Part shown: positions 32,196 to 42,100 of the stretch, piece after piece
Numbering within the stretch: the stretch's first letter is position 1
Layout: every line of letters begins with the position of its first letter
NCBI GenBank assembly: GCA_963742715.1
Contig: CAVUMR010000002.1
Location: 682,001-746,000, forward strand
Source: CAVUMR01 sp963742715
GTDB taxonomy: Bacteria > Actinomycetota > Actinomycetes > Mycobacteriales > Micromonosporaceae
Length of the DNA stretch: 64,000 bases
Reading direction: 5' to 3'
Notes under the pieces: model-generated
What the model saw: the letters and a program-made list of their open reading frames with translations, nothing else
The model's database searches: none
What the model was told of the DNA's origin: nothing
Translations under genes and position numbers: made by a program

Positions 32196-32633
32196 CTACC
32201 CGAAGTAGAGGCAGGCCAGGCCCTGCGACTCGTAGGTGCCGTCGGGGCGGCGGTACCAGCCCTGGGTACAGACGTTCCCGACCCCGGTCCCGGTGAAGGT
32301 CGGAGACGCGTCACCCGGGCTCCACGGCCGGTCGGCCCCGGAGTGGTGGGTCACGTGGTCCGGGCCGAAGACGTCCAGGTGCCCGTAGGTCTGGCCGTAC
32401 GGGAAGGTGCCGAAAGCGCTCCAGCCGTGGCCGTTGTTCTGCACGTACACGCAGACGGACGGCGTCTCGGTGCTGCAGCTGTGCTCCCAGCCCGCGTCGA
32501 TCGTCGCGGAGTGACCGGCCCGGGCGACGCCGTGGTCGACGGCGCTCTCGGCGGCCGACGCCTGGGACGGGATGAAGGCCGCCGAGCACAACAGCGCCCC
32601 GACGGTCACGGCCATGAGTTTGCGTACACGCAT
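32196..32633 (-). CDS. Small secreted protein of unknown function
   Basis: 145 residues. A signal peptide (MRVRKLMAVTVGALLCSAAF, cleavage probably after ASA near 27) is clear. The mature part has four Cys (CSTETPSVC, VCTQGW, LACLYFG), enough for two disulfides, and aromatic/Gly-rich segments (GWSAFGTFPYGQTYGHLDVFGPDH). No recognised domain. The Cys pattern resembles small secreted actinomycete proteins often found next to large regulators, but this is a loose comparison. Confidence 0.8.
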   Translation of the reverse strand: MRVRKLMAVTVGALLCSAAFIPSQASAAESAVDHGVARAGHSATIDAGWEHSCSTETPSVCVYVQNNGHGWSAFGTFPYGQTYGHLDVFGPDHVTHHSGADRPWSPGDASPTFTGTGVGNVCTQGWYRRPDGTYESQGLACLYFG

Positions 32634-32843
32634 GAGGATCCCCCTCGTGTGGCATCTGATCCGCGACTGGGATTGCCCCAGCCGCTCGACCGCGCTTCCT
32701 CGATCGCGGTGAACACGACGCTAGGAGTGAGCTCTCACAGGTCACTCACAGACAGCTCACAGCGGATGAGCCGTGCCCGCGAAGGGGGCCGGGATCGGTG
32801 GCGATCAGCCGCGGACGCTCGACGGATGGTGAAAACTGAGCCC

Positions 32844-33362
32844 ATGACCGAGCCGAACTCGACCCGCAACCTCGACCGGTACGGGTCCGCAGAGCTGCCG
32901 TGGAGCCGGGCGCGGGACGTCCTCGCCAGCGATACGCCCAAGTCCGACCTGACGTTCTTCGTCGCGACCGTACGGCCGGACGGGCGGCCGCATTCGGCGG
33001 GGGTCGGGGCCGTGTGGGTGGACGACGCGCTCTACTTCACGAGTGGGCCGGGCACGCTCAAGTCGCGCAACCTGGCGGCGAATCCGGCGTGCAGTGTGGC
33101 GGTGCGCATGCGCGGCATCGACCTGGTGCTCGAGGGCGAGGCGCACCGGGTCACCGATGCGTCCACTTTGGAGCGTTTGGCGGCTGTCTACCGTACCGGC
33201 GGCTGGCCGGCCGAGGTGGACGGCGACGCGCTCACCGCCCCGTACAGCGCGCCGAGCGCGGGGCCCGCGCCGTGGCACCTGTACCGGCTGACCCTGCACA
33301 CCGCCGTCGGGGTGGCCGGCGCCGAGCCGCACGGCGCCACCCGCTGGGACTTCGCCCACTGA
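32844..33362 (+). CDS. Pyridoxamine 5'-phosphate oxidase-family (FMN/F420-binding) protein
   Basis: 172 residues from the ATG at 32844 (an in-frame ATG at 32826 is possible). DLTFFVATVRPDGRPHSAGVGAVWVDDALYFTSGPGTLKSRNLAANPACSVAVRMRGIDLVLEGEA is the split-barrel fold of the PNPOx-like family. Members bind FMN or, in actinomycetes, F420. Which cofactor is used cannot be decided by eye. It is a single gene on this strand. Confidence 0.87.
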   Translation: MTEPNSTRNLDRYGSAELPWSRARDVLASDTPKSDLTFFVATVRPDGRPHSAGVGAVWVDDALYFTSGPGTLKSRNLAANPACSVAVRMRGIDLVLEGEAHRVTDASTLERLAAVYRTGGWPAEVDGDALTAPYSAPSAGPAPWHLYRLTLHTAVGVAGAEPHGATRWDFAH

Positions 33363-33417
33363 CGTTTCCGGTACGGGACGGTCTCCTGGTGGGGGACGGT
33401 CTCCTGGTAGGGGACGG

Positions 33418-33984
33418 TCAGCCGCCCTTGGCGCGCCACCCGGCCGGCGGGTCCTCGCCCACCCGCCCGTCCACCGCTTCGCGGAGCAGGTCGGCGTGGC
33501 CGGTGTGCCGGCCGTACTCCTCGATCAGGTCGCAGACCAGCCGGCGGAGGCTGGCATGGCCGCCGTCCGGCCCGGTGAGGTGGATGTGCTGGTCGAGCCC
33601 GCCGTTGGCCAGCGCCGCGCCGAGCCGGGTCCGGGACCGTTCGACGGCTCCGTCCCAGAGCGCGTAGAGCTGCTCGGGGGTGTCGTCGGCGGCCGAGTCG
33701 AACTCCCAGTCGTTGCTGCCGTCCCAGCCGGTGGCGTCCCACGGCGCGCCCATCGGCGCCCCGCTCAGCTTGGTCGTGAAGTGGTAGTCCTCCACGGCGG
33801 CGAGGTGCTTGAGCAGCCCGCCGAGCGTCAGCGACGAGGTGGCGATCCGGGCCCGCAGCCCGGCCGCGTCGAGGTCGTCGGCCTTCCAGCGGAAGGTCGC
33901 GCGCAGCCGGTCGAGAGCGCCGACGAGGTGCTCGGCCTCGGTCCCGGCGAAGGGGGGTTCCCACGGGAAGTCGCTGTTGCTCAT
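33418..33984 (-). CDS. DinB-superfamily protein (DUF664-like)
   Basis: 188 residues. It has the four-helix DinB pattern: ETEHLVGAL-like start (GTEAEHLVGALDRLRATFRWKADDL), TLGGLLKHLAAVEDYHF, then LRRLVCDLIEEYGRHTGHADLLREA. The three conserved metal ligands are likely His in KHLAAVEDYHF and His in YGRHTGHAD. Some relatives are mycothiol-dependent transferases. The substrate is unknown. Confidence 0.85.
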   Translation of the reverse strand: MSNSDFPWEPPFAGTEAEHLVGALDRLRATFRWKADDLDAAGLRARIATSSLTLGGLLKHLAAVEDYHFTTKLSGAPMGAPWDATGWDGSNDWEFDSAADDTPEQLYALWDGAVERSRTRLGAALANGGLDQHIHLTGPDGGHASLRRLVCDLIEEYGRHTGHADLLREAVDGRVGEDPPAGWRAKGG

Positions 33985-34103
33985 CCGCAGATCGTCGCAC
34001 CTGTTCCCGACATCTTCTGTCGTATACGCAGCGAGATCTGGATCATGCCGGGTCCGACCGCTGAGCGGGCCTACGGGAGCCGACCGGCCTCTATCCTGCT
34101 GCC

Positions 34104-34391
34104 ATGAACCTGGAGTTCAGCGGCGAGTTGTGGTTCTGGAAGGGTCCGGCACCGCACCACTTCGTCACCGTTCCGGACGAGGAGTGCGGTGAGCTGGAGG
34201 CGGCATCCGCGCTCGTCAGCTACGGCTGGGGCATGATTCCGGTCGCCGCCGAGGTCGGCGCGAGCGAGTGGAAGACCTCGCTGTTCCCGAAGGACGGGCG
34301 GTACATCGTCCCGATCCGGGCGTGGGTGCGGAAGGCCGAAGGGATCGAACTCGGCGACCTGGTGACCGTCCGCCTGACCGTCGCCGTCTGA
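34104..34391 (+). CDS. DUF1905 family protein
   Basis: 95 residues. EFSGELWFWKGPAPHHFVTVPDEECGELE, GWGMIPVAAEVGASEWKTSLFPKDGRYIVPIRAWVRKAEGI, and GDLVTVRLTV match the small beta-barrel DUF1905 family. The biochemical role of the family is not known to me. It converges with the WYL regulator (8 bp between stops). Confidence 0.88.
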   Translation: MNLEFSGELWFWKGPAPHHFVTVPDEECGELEAASALVSYGWGMIPVAAEVGASEWKTSLFPKDGRYIVPIRAWVRKAEGIELGDLVTVRLTVAV

Positions 34392-34399
34392 CCAGGGCT

Positions 34400-35380
34400 T
34401 CAGACCGGCGGCGCGCTGTCAGCGGCCGGTGGGTCGTACCGCGCGGCGGTGCGGCGGAGTTCGTCCGCGACGCGCTCGCGCATGCGCGCCGGCCCGAGCA
34501 CCTCGATGGCCGCGCCCAGGCTGAGAATGGCCTCGCACGCCCAGGACTCGTCCTCGAACGGGATCGTCACCTCGACCTCCCCCGTCGTCGCGACCGGGAT
34601 CAGGGTCTGCCCGTGTACGGGTACCTGCTTGCGCAGGCGCGGCAGCGCCCGGGCGGCCACCCGCACCGTGACCTCGACCGCGGTCCGCTCCTGCTCCAAC
34701 TCCCGGCGCGCTTCGGCCCACGACTGCGCCAGATCGAACCGCTCCGGGCGTACCGCCGGCTCGTCCAGCAGTTCGACCGATCGCACCCGGGACACCCGGT
34801 ACGTGCGGCGCTGCTGGTTGCGCATTGCCACCAGGTACCAGTCGCCGGCCGCGAGTACGAGTCCCAGCGGCGAGACCTCCCGGGTGGCGGCTTTTCCGGC
34901 TCGTACGTACCGCATGCGCACCCGACGATCGCTCCACACCGCCGCGGCGAGTTGGGTCAGGCACGGCACCGGCTCGGGCGTGCCGTACCAGCGGATCGGG
35001 TCGAGGTGGAAGCGCTCGGCGGTGTGGCCGACGCGCTCCCGGGCCTCGCCGGTGAGGCTGGCCCAGACCTTGATCCGGGCACCTTCCAGCATTTCGCCGA
35101 GCCCGAGCTGATGCGCCGGGCCGGCGAGTCCGAGGAATGCCAGCGCACCCGCCTCGTCCAGGCCGACCCCGGTCAGCCGGGTGCGGTAACCGCGGTCCAG
35201 GCGGTACCCGCCGGCGGGACCTCTGGCCGAGCGCACCGGCACCCCGGCGGCCACCAGCGCCTCGACATCCCGCTGCACCGTCCGCTCGCTGACTTCGAGC
35301 AGCGTGGCCAGCTCCCGACCGCTGGCCTGGCCACGGACCTGGAGCTGCAGCAGGAGGGTCATCATCCGGGATGCGCGCAC
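34400..35380 (-). CDS. WYL-domain (YafY-type) transcriptional regulator
   Basis: About 326 residues from a GTG at 35380 with GAGGA upstream; an ATG at 35398 is an in-frame alternative. The N-terminal HTH (SRMMTLLLQLQVRGQASGRELATLLEVSERTVQRDVEALVAAGVPV) is followed by a WYL region (RYVRAGKAATREVSPLGLVLAAGDWYLVA). There the usual W-Y-L reads DWYLVA, and the C-terminal WCX-type extension is present. WYL domains bind nucleic acid or nucleotide-like ligands in DNA-damage and defence regulators. Here the target is unknown. Confidence 0.9.
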   Translation of the reverse strand: MRASRMMTLLLQLQVRGQASGRELATLLEVSERTVQRDVEALVAAGVPVRSARGPAGGYRLDRGYRTRLTGVGLDEAGALAFLGLAGPAHQLGLGEMLEGARIKVWASLTGEARERVGHTAERFHLDPIRWYGTPEPVPCLTQLAAAVWSDRRVRMRYVRAGKAATREVSPLGLVLAAGDWYLVAMRNQQRRTYRVSRVRSVELLDEPAVRPERFDLAQSWAEARRELEQERTAVEVTVRVAARALPRLRKQVPVHGQTLIPVATTGEVEVTIPFEDESWACEAILSLGAAIEVLGPARMRERVADELRRTAARYDPPAADSAPPV

Positions 35381-35554
35381 GCGCCCATCCTCGCCCATAA
35401 CCCATTTCATGGGATCATCGCCGGATGAATGGCAAAGAGCGAAACGCCTGGAAAAGCCGCAGGAGCGGCGGCGGCGGAAATGCGGTTTGACCCAATGTCT
35501 GGGTAAAGCGCAAATAGGCGACAGTGAATCCCTCCGGACAGACGACACGGCCGA

Positions 35555-35640
35555 TGATCACGTCCTTCTATGGTGACGGCGCGATACAGGAATTTGCACG
35601 GGGGCCGAGCGGACCCGGGCACCGCGTGTCTAGCCATGGG
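35555..35640 (+). promoter_or_regulatory. Leader of the first beta-propeller gene, shared with its paralogue
   Basis: Starting TGATCACG, including GGTGACG and ending past GGGCCGA-CGGACCC, this stretch aligns with 39047-39132 before the second copy. Similar sequence ahead of both genes suggests duplicated promoter and leader. No clear -10 could be assigned. Confidence 0.5.
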
Positions 35641-35647
35641 AGCTGCT

Positions 35648-38600
35648 TTGAGTGCTCGGATCCGTACTCTCGCGTGCGTGCTCGCCGGGGCCGTCGGGCT
35701 TCTCGGGCTGCCGTTGGTAGCGAGCCCGGCCGCGCTGGCCAGCCAGCCGAAGCCGGGCCACACCCGCCTGGTGCCGGGTACGCCTCGGACCGACGTACCG
35801 CGGATCACCAACGGTCGGGTCCTGGACATCGAGACGATCGGCAACCGGGTGTTCCTCGCCGGCACGTTCACCTCGATCGCGAACGTCGGGGGAGCGCAGC
35901 TCAACCAGCGCTTCCTCGCCTCGTACAACCTCGACACCAGGAAGGTCGACCCGAACTTCCGGCCGACGTTCGACGGTGACGTGGCCGCCGTGGAGGCGGC
36001 TCCGAATGGCTCCGCGCTGTACGTGGTCGGGTCGTTCAACACCGTCGGCGGGATGGCCAGGCGCAAGATCGTCAAGCTCAACCCGACCACCGGCGCGCCG
36101 ATCGCGGCGTTCACCGCCGACGGCAACTCCCAGGCGAGCGTGGTCGACGTCAGCACCACGACGGTGTACGTCGGCGGCCAGTTCACCGCGGTGAACGGCG
36201 TGAACCGCGGCGGGCTGGTCGCGCTGAACGCGACCACCGGTGCGGTCGACCCCGGCTTCAACCTGCCGCTGACCGGCGGGATCGGGGTCGGCGGACAGCT
36301 GAACGTCCAGCAGGTGATGCTCACCCACGACGACAAGAAGCTGATGGTCGTGCACACCGGCCGGCAGATCGCCGGGCAGGACCGGTACGGCGTCGGCCTG
36401 ATCGACACCACGGCCAAGACGCTGCTGCCCTGGCGTACCCGGCTGTGGGAGGACAACCTCGCGTTCGTCGGCGGCATCCAGCGCGCGCACACCGGTGACA
36501 TCGCGCCGGACGACTCGTACTTCGTGGTCACCAGTGGCTCCGGCGGCGACCGCCCGCCGATCAACGACACCGCGATGGCCTTCCCGATGGCCGGCAACGA
36601 CAACGTGCAACCCAAGTGGGTGTCCCGGCACTTCGACAGTGTGTACTCGGTGGCCGTCACCGAGGACGCCGTGTACCTCGGCGGGCACTTCAGCTGGGAG
36701 GAGTCGCCGACCGCGCAGCAGCCGTGGCCGGGCCTGGACAACGTCGGCTACGGCACCGGCCAGGGCTTGTCCGGGTACAACCTCGGTGACCAGGTCGTAC
36801 GCCGGGACCACCTCGGTGCGGTGGACCCGGCCACCGGTACCGCGCTCGAATGGGACCCGGGTTCCAACTCGGTGATCGGCGAGGAGGCCATGAAGGCCAC
36901 CCCGCGCGGACTGTTCGTCGGTGGCGACGGCAACAGCAAGGGCGGGGCGAGCATCGGCCGGGTCGGCTTCTTCGACTTCGCCAGCCAGCCGACCACGGCG
37001 GTCAACACCACCGTCACGACCCCGATCATGGGCCAGGTCAAGACGGCCAACAGCCCGTTCACCATCACGGGTACCGCCGTCGCGCCGGCCGGCATCACCC
37101 GGGTACAGGTGGAAATCCAGAACCGCGACTCCCGGCAGTTCCTGCAGGACAACCTCACCACCTGGGGTACGGCCAACACCATCAACGCGAACGTGGCATC
37201 GGTGAACGCGACCTCGAGCGGCTGGTCGCTGCCGGTCTCCATGCCGACCGGTGCGTACCTGGTCAAGGCGCAGACGTTCGGAAAGCGGAACACCAGCGAC
37301 CCCAGCAAGGCCGAGAAGAAGATCGAGACGTTCAGCTTCGACGACCTGCCGCCGACCACCAGCATCCGGTCGCCCGGCTCGGGCCTGCTCGCCAGTACCG
37401 GCTTCATCGCCACCGGTACCGCCAGCGACGACAAGGGCATCAGCGCGCTGTCCTACTCGTTCCGCGACGCGAACAACCAGTACCTGCAGGACGACGGCAC
37501 GGTGGCGTCGGCGTTCAACACGTTCCGGGCGCTGCCGGATGTCGTCGGCCTCACGTCCGCGACCTGGCAGTACGAGGTGGTCCTCCCGCACGAGGGCGCC
37601 TGGCGGATGACCGCCACCGCGATCGACAGCAGCGGGCAGTCGGACCTTCGTGGCGACACCCGCGACTGGACCGTCTCGGCCACCGGGGTACCGCCGACGG
37701 TGGCGATCAGCACGCCGGTCGTGATGACGCCGCCGACCTCGGTACCGGCGGTGCTCGTCACGCCGGGCACCGTGGTCACCTTCTCCGGTACCGCCAACGA
37801 CGACGACCGGCTCAAGTCGGTGGAGATCTCCCTGCGCAACACCTCCACCGGCGAGTCACTGGCCGCCGACGGGACCTGGGGTGCCGACTCGATCGCCGGG
37901 TACCACCGGATCAGTCCGACCAACCTCGGCGCGGCGACCTACAACTGGTCGTACACCACGGTGCCGCTCACGCCGGGGCAGTACAGCTTCTCGGTGCGCG
38001 CCACCGACAGCCTCGACCTGACCACGTCCAGCTCCAACCAGGGCCGGCTCTCGCTGACCGTGCAGGTGCCCGGGGACGCCTTCCCGAACGGGCTGCTGGG
38101 CTTCACCGGGCTCGACCAGAACATCGACACCCTGCACCTGAACCTGACCGGCACGGCCACCGACGACAAGGGCGTGCAGGCGGTACGGATCGCGCTGCAG
38201 GACCTGGACACCAGCCGGTACGTGCAGCCCAACGGAACCATGGCGGCACATTTCGCCACGGTTCCCGCCACGCTCGCCGCACCTGGCGCGACCAGTACCG
38301 CGTTCAGCCTGTCGATCGATTTGCCGACCGCTGGTGAGTTCAGTGTCGAGGCGTACGCCGTGGACACGGCCGGGCAGCAGGACAGCTCGACCAGCGGCGC
38401 CACCGCGCGGTACCTGATCTATCCGGGGGACGCCGATCCGACCCTGGAACCGGCCGGCAACCCGACCGAGGGGCAGGTCTACGCCGACTCCCGGATCGTG
38501 GTCAACGGGCGCGCGGTCGACGACGTGGGCATGAGCCGGGTGGAGGTACGGGTCGTCAACAGCGCCAACCAGGGCATGAGCAGCTCCGGTACGTTCCGGA

Positions 38601-38791
38601 CCCCGAGCACGCCCGGCAACTACTCGTGGATCGGGACGTTCCTCACCAGCCCCGGGTCACCCGGATCCAACTTCGCCTATACGACCCCGGTGATCCCACC
38701 CGGCACCTACACGGTGTGGGTACGCGGTACGGACAACTTCGGCCAGGTACAGCAGACGCCGCGGATCGTCACCGTGACGGTCACTCTCTGA
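35648..38791 (+). CDS. Secreted beta-propeller protein with Ig-like C-terminal domains (copy 1)
   Basis: 1047 residues from the TTG at 35648, chosen because GGGAG precedes it and because it aligns with the ATG of the tandem paralogue, giving the same length. The signal peptide (ACVLAGAVGLLGLPLVASPAALA) ends about residue 33. Residues 40-440 repeat VLDIETIGNRVFLAGTFTSIANVGG-like blades (FLAGTFTS, YVVGSFNTV, YVGGQFTAV, YLGGHFSW), a DUF5122-type propeller. Then come several Ig-like/Big repeats marked GTASDDKGI and GTATDDKGV. No sortase motif or transmembrane tail is seen, so it is probably released or loosely wall-bound. It may bind polysaccharide; no enzyme motif is seen. Confidence 0.85.
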   Translation: MSARIRTLACVLAGAVGLLGLPLVASPAALASQPKPGHTRLVPGTPRTDVPRITNGRVLDIETIGNRVFLAGTFTSIANVGGAQLNQRFLASYNLDTRKVDPNFRPTFDGDVAAVEAAPNGSALYVVGSFNTVGGMARRKIVKLNPTTGAPIAAFTADGNSQASVVDVSTTTVYVGGQFTAVNGVNRGGLVALNATTGAVDPGFNLPLTGGIGVGGQLNVQQVMLTHDDKKLMVVHTGRQIAGQDRYGVGLIDTTAKTLLPWRTRLWEDNLAFVGGIQRAHTGDIAPDDSYFVVTSGSGGDRPPINDTAMAFPMAGNDNVQPKWVSRHFDSVYSVAVTEDAVYLGGHFSWEESPTAQQPWPGLDNVGYGTGQGLSGYNLGDQVVRRDHLGAVDPATGTALEWDPGSNSVIGEEAMKATPRGLFVGGDGNSKGGASIGRVGFFDFASQPTTAVNTTVTTPIMGQVKTANSPFTITGTAVAPAGITRVQVEIQNRDSRQFLQDNLTTWGTANTINANVASVNATSSGWSLPVSMPTGAYLVKAQTFGKRNTSDPSKAEKKIETFSFDDLPPTTSIRSPGSGLLASTGFIATGTASDDKGISALSYSFRDANNQYLQDDGTVASAFNTFRALPDVVGLTSATWQYEVVLPHEGAWRMTATAIDSSGQSDLRGDTRDWTVSATGVPPTVAISTPVVMTPPTSVPAVLVTPGTVVTFSGTANDDDRLKSVEISLRNTSTGESLAADGTWGADSIAGYHRISPTNLGAATYNWSYTTVPLTPGQYSFSVRATDSLDLTTSSSNQGRLSLTVQVPGDAFPNGLLGFTGLDQNIDTLHLNLTGTATDDKGVQAVRIALQDLDTSRYVQPNGTMAAHFATVPATLAAPGATSTAFSLSIDLPTAGEFSVEAYAVDTAGQQDSSTSGATARYLIYPGDADPTLEPAGNPTEGQVYADSRIVVNGRAVDDVGMSRVEVRVVNSANQGMSSSGTFRTPSTPGNYSWIGTFLTSPGSPGSNFAYTTPVIPPGTYTVWVRGTDNFGQVQQTPRIVTVTVTL

Positions 38792-38830
38792 GGCACTATC
38801 CGGTCGGTACGGCCGGCTGATCGGACGGGT

Positions 38831-38850
38831 CCGCGGGATACTTCCCGCGG
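38831..38850 (+). terminator. Hairpin after beta-propeller copy 1
   Basis: CCGCGGGA and TCCCGCGG form eight pairs around TACT, about 40 bases after the stop. Confidence 0.65.
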
Positions 38851-39046
38851 GCCCTGCCTGTCGTAGCGGGTACAGCGGGTCGGTCGTGATGGGTAGACAA
38901 CGCCGGATGGTCGGCATAGCGGCTGCTCGCGGCGGGTGGAACCGGGCGGCGGGAGATGACGGACATGACCGACACGGTGATCCTGAAGTGAACCCGTTTC
39001 GGCGGATAGTCGACAGCACTACCCGCCGGACGTATGACGTAGCCGG

Positions 39047-39132
39047 TGATCACGGCCTCTTACGGTGACGACGCGGGTTGAAATATCGCATCGGGCCGAA
39101 CGGACCCTGATGCCCCGCGTCGTGCCAAGGGG
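39047..39132 (+). promoter_or_regulatory. Leader of the second beta-propeller gene
   Basis: Matches 35555-35640 in TGATCACG, GGTGACG and GGGCCGAACGGACCC blocks with the same spacing to the start codon, within a few bases. Confidence 0.5.
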
Positions 39133-39140
39133 GCAGCAGG

Positions 39141-42100
39141 ATGAAAGCTCGGAGTCGCACGCTCGTGTGCGTCGTTGTCGGAGCCGTCGGGCTTCTCGGC
39201 CTACCGCTGGTGGCAAGCCCGGCCGCGGTGGCCAGCCAGCCGGTACCCAACCACACGCGACTCGTGCCGAGCACGCCTCGGGCCGACGTACCGCGGATCA
39301 CCAACGGCCGGGTGCTCGACATCGAGACGATCGGGAACCGGGTGTTCCTGGCCGGCACGTTCACCTCGATCGCCAACGTCGGCGGGGCCGCGATCAACCA
39401 GCGGTACCTGGCCTCGTACAACATCGACACCAAGAAGGTCGACGCCAACTTCAAGCCGACGTTCGACGGTGACGTCATGGCGGTCGAGGCGTCCCCGGAC
39501 GGCTCTGCGCTGTACGTCGTCGGCGCGTTCAACACCGTCGGCGGGGCGACCAAGCGCAAGATCGTGAAGCTCAACCCGACCACCGGCGCGCCGATCGCCG
39601 CGTTCACCGCCAACGGGAACTCGAAGGCGACCGCGATCGACGTGAGCAACACCGCGGTGTACGTCGGCGGTCAGTTCACCACCGTCAACTCGGTGAGCCG
39701 GACCGGGCTGGTCGCGCTCAACCCGACCACCGGTGCGGTCGACACCGGGTTCAACCTGCCGCTGTCCGGCGGGATCGGGGTCGGCGGCCTGCTCAACGTG
39801 CAGCAGCTCAAGCTGACCCACAACGACAGCAAGCTGCTGGTGGTACACACCGGCCGGCAGATCGCCGGGCAGGACCGGTACGGCGTCGGCCTGATCGACA
39901 CCGCGACCAAGACGCTGCTGCCGTGGCGGACCCGGCTGTGGGACGACAACCTCGCCTTCGTGGGTGGCATCCAGCGGGTAGCCGCCGCGGACATCGCACC
40001 CAACGACTCGTACTTCGTCGTCACCAGCGGTTCCGGTGGCGACCGGCCACCGATCAGCGACACCGCGATGGCGTTCCCGGTCGCGGGCAACGACAACGTG
40101 CAGCCCATCTGGGTGTCGCGGCACTTCGACAGCGTCTACTCGGTCGCCATCACCGAGACCGCCGTGTACGTCGGCGGGCACTTCAGCTGGCAGGAGTCGC
40201 CCACAGCGAACCAGCCGTGGCCCGGTCTGGACAACGTCGGCTACGGCACCGGCCAGGGCTTGTCCGGGTACAACCTCGGTGACCAGGTGGTACGCCGCGA
40301 TCACATCGGCGCGCTGGACCCGGCGACGGGTACCGCGCTGGAGTGGAACCCGGGTTCCAACTCGGTGATCGGTGAGGAGGCCATGAAGGCCACCCCGCGG
40401 GGACTGTTCGTCGGTGGCGACGGCAACAGCAAGGGCGGCGCCAGCATCGGCCGGGTGGCGTTCTTCGACTTCACCAGCGAGCCCGCCGCGTCGCCGGTCA
40501 ACACCACGATCACCGCGCCGATCGAGGGAGCGGTGAAGACCTCCAACACCCCGTTCACATTCACCGGTACCGCGGTCGCGCCGGCCGGCATCACCAAGGT
40601 GCAGCTGGAGATCCAGAACCGCGACACCCACCTGTACCTGCAGCCCAACCTGACCTCGTGGGGGCCGGCGGCCGTCATCAAGACGACCGTGAACGTGAAC
40701 GCGACCTCCAGTCCCTGGTCGCTGACCGTGTCGATGCCCACCGGCTCGTACCAGGTCCAGGCGAAGACATTCGGAAAGAACAACACCAGCGACCCGACCA
40801 AGGCCGTCAAGAAGATCGAGACGTTCAGCTTCGACGACATACCGCCGAACACCGCCATCACCTCGCCGGCGGCCGGTTCGCTCGCCAGTACGACCTTCCT
40901 CGCCACCGGTACGGCCAGTGACGACAAGGGCGTCAGCGGGATGTCGTTCTGGTTCCGCGACGCGAACAACCAGTACCTGCAGGACGACGGCACGGTCGCG
41001 TCGAGCTACAACACCTTCGGTGCGCTACCGGACACCGTCGGCGCCACGTCCACCATCTGGCAGTACCAGGTCGCCCTGCCGCACGAGGGCGTCTGGCGGA
41101 TGAGCGCCTCGGCCATCGACAGCAGCGGGCAGGCCGACCTGCGCGGTGACGTCCGCGACTGGGCGGTGTCGGCGACCGGCGTTCCGCCGTCGGTGACGGT
41201 CACCGCACCGGTGGCGATGAACCCACCCACCCCGGCCGCGCCCGTGGCCGTCACCCCGGGAACGGCACTGACGATCTCCGGTACGGCGACCGACGACACC
41301 TCGCTCAAGTCGGTCAACGTGTACATGCTGAACAACTCGACGCACGAGTCGCTGGCGTCGGACGGCACCTGGGGAGTCGACGCGATTCCAGGGCTGCACC
41401 GGGTGAGCCCGGTCAACCTGGGGGTGCCGTCGTACAACTGGAGCTACACCACTCCGGCGTTGAGTCCAGGCATCTACACCTTCGCGGTGCTGGCCATCGA
41501 CAACCTGGACCTGCTCACGCCGCTCACCAACGCCGCGATCCTGACGCTCATCGTGCAGGTGCCCGGCGACGCCTTCCCGAACGGTCTACTGAGCTTCACC
41601 GGGATCGAGCAGAACATCGACGCCCTGCACCTGGACCTGACCGGGACGGCTACCGACGCCACCGGCGTACAGAGCGTCAAGGTGGCGCTGCGGGACCTGG
41701 ACACCAGCCGGTACGTGCAGCCCAACGGCACGATGGCGGCGAACTTCGCCACTCTGAACGCGACCCTCGGTACCCCCGGCGGGACCAGTACCACGTTCAG
41801 CCTGTCGGTGAACCTGCCGACGTCCGGTCAGTACAGCGTCGAAGCCTTCGCCGTTGACACCGCCGGCCAGCAGGACTCCTCGACCGCTGGCGCCACCGCC
41901 AGATACCTCGTATATCCCGGTGACGCCGACCCCGGCCTCGAACCGGTCGGCAACCCGACCGCGGGCCAGGTGTACACCGACTCACGGATCGTGGTGAGCG
42001 GGCGGGCGATCGATGACCTGGGCATGGGCCGGGTCGAGGTACGGGTCGTCAACAGCGCCAACCAGGGCATGAGCAGCTCCGGTACGTTCAGCACCCCGAG

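Larger units (their letters stand above)
38792..39140 (+). other. Intergenic stretch between the beta-propeller paralogues
   Basis: Holds a hairpin (38831-38850) and the shared leader (39047-39132). No gene is seen in it. Confidence 0.6.

Noticed and set aside
33374..33420. 18-bp direct repeat of about 2.5 copies after the PNPOx-like gene
   Set aside because: Too short and simple to assign a meaning; probably a slippage product between two gene ends.
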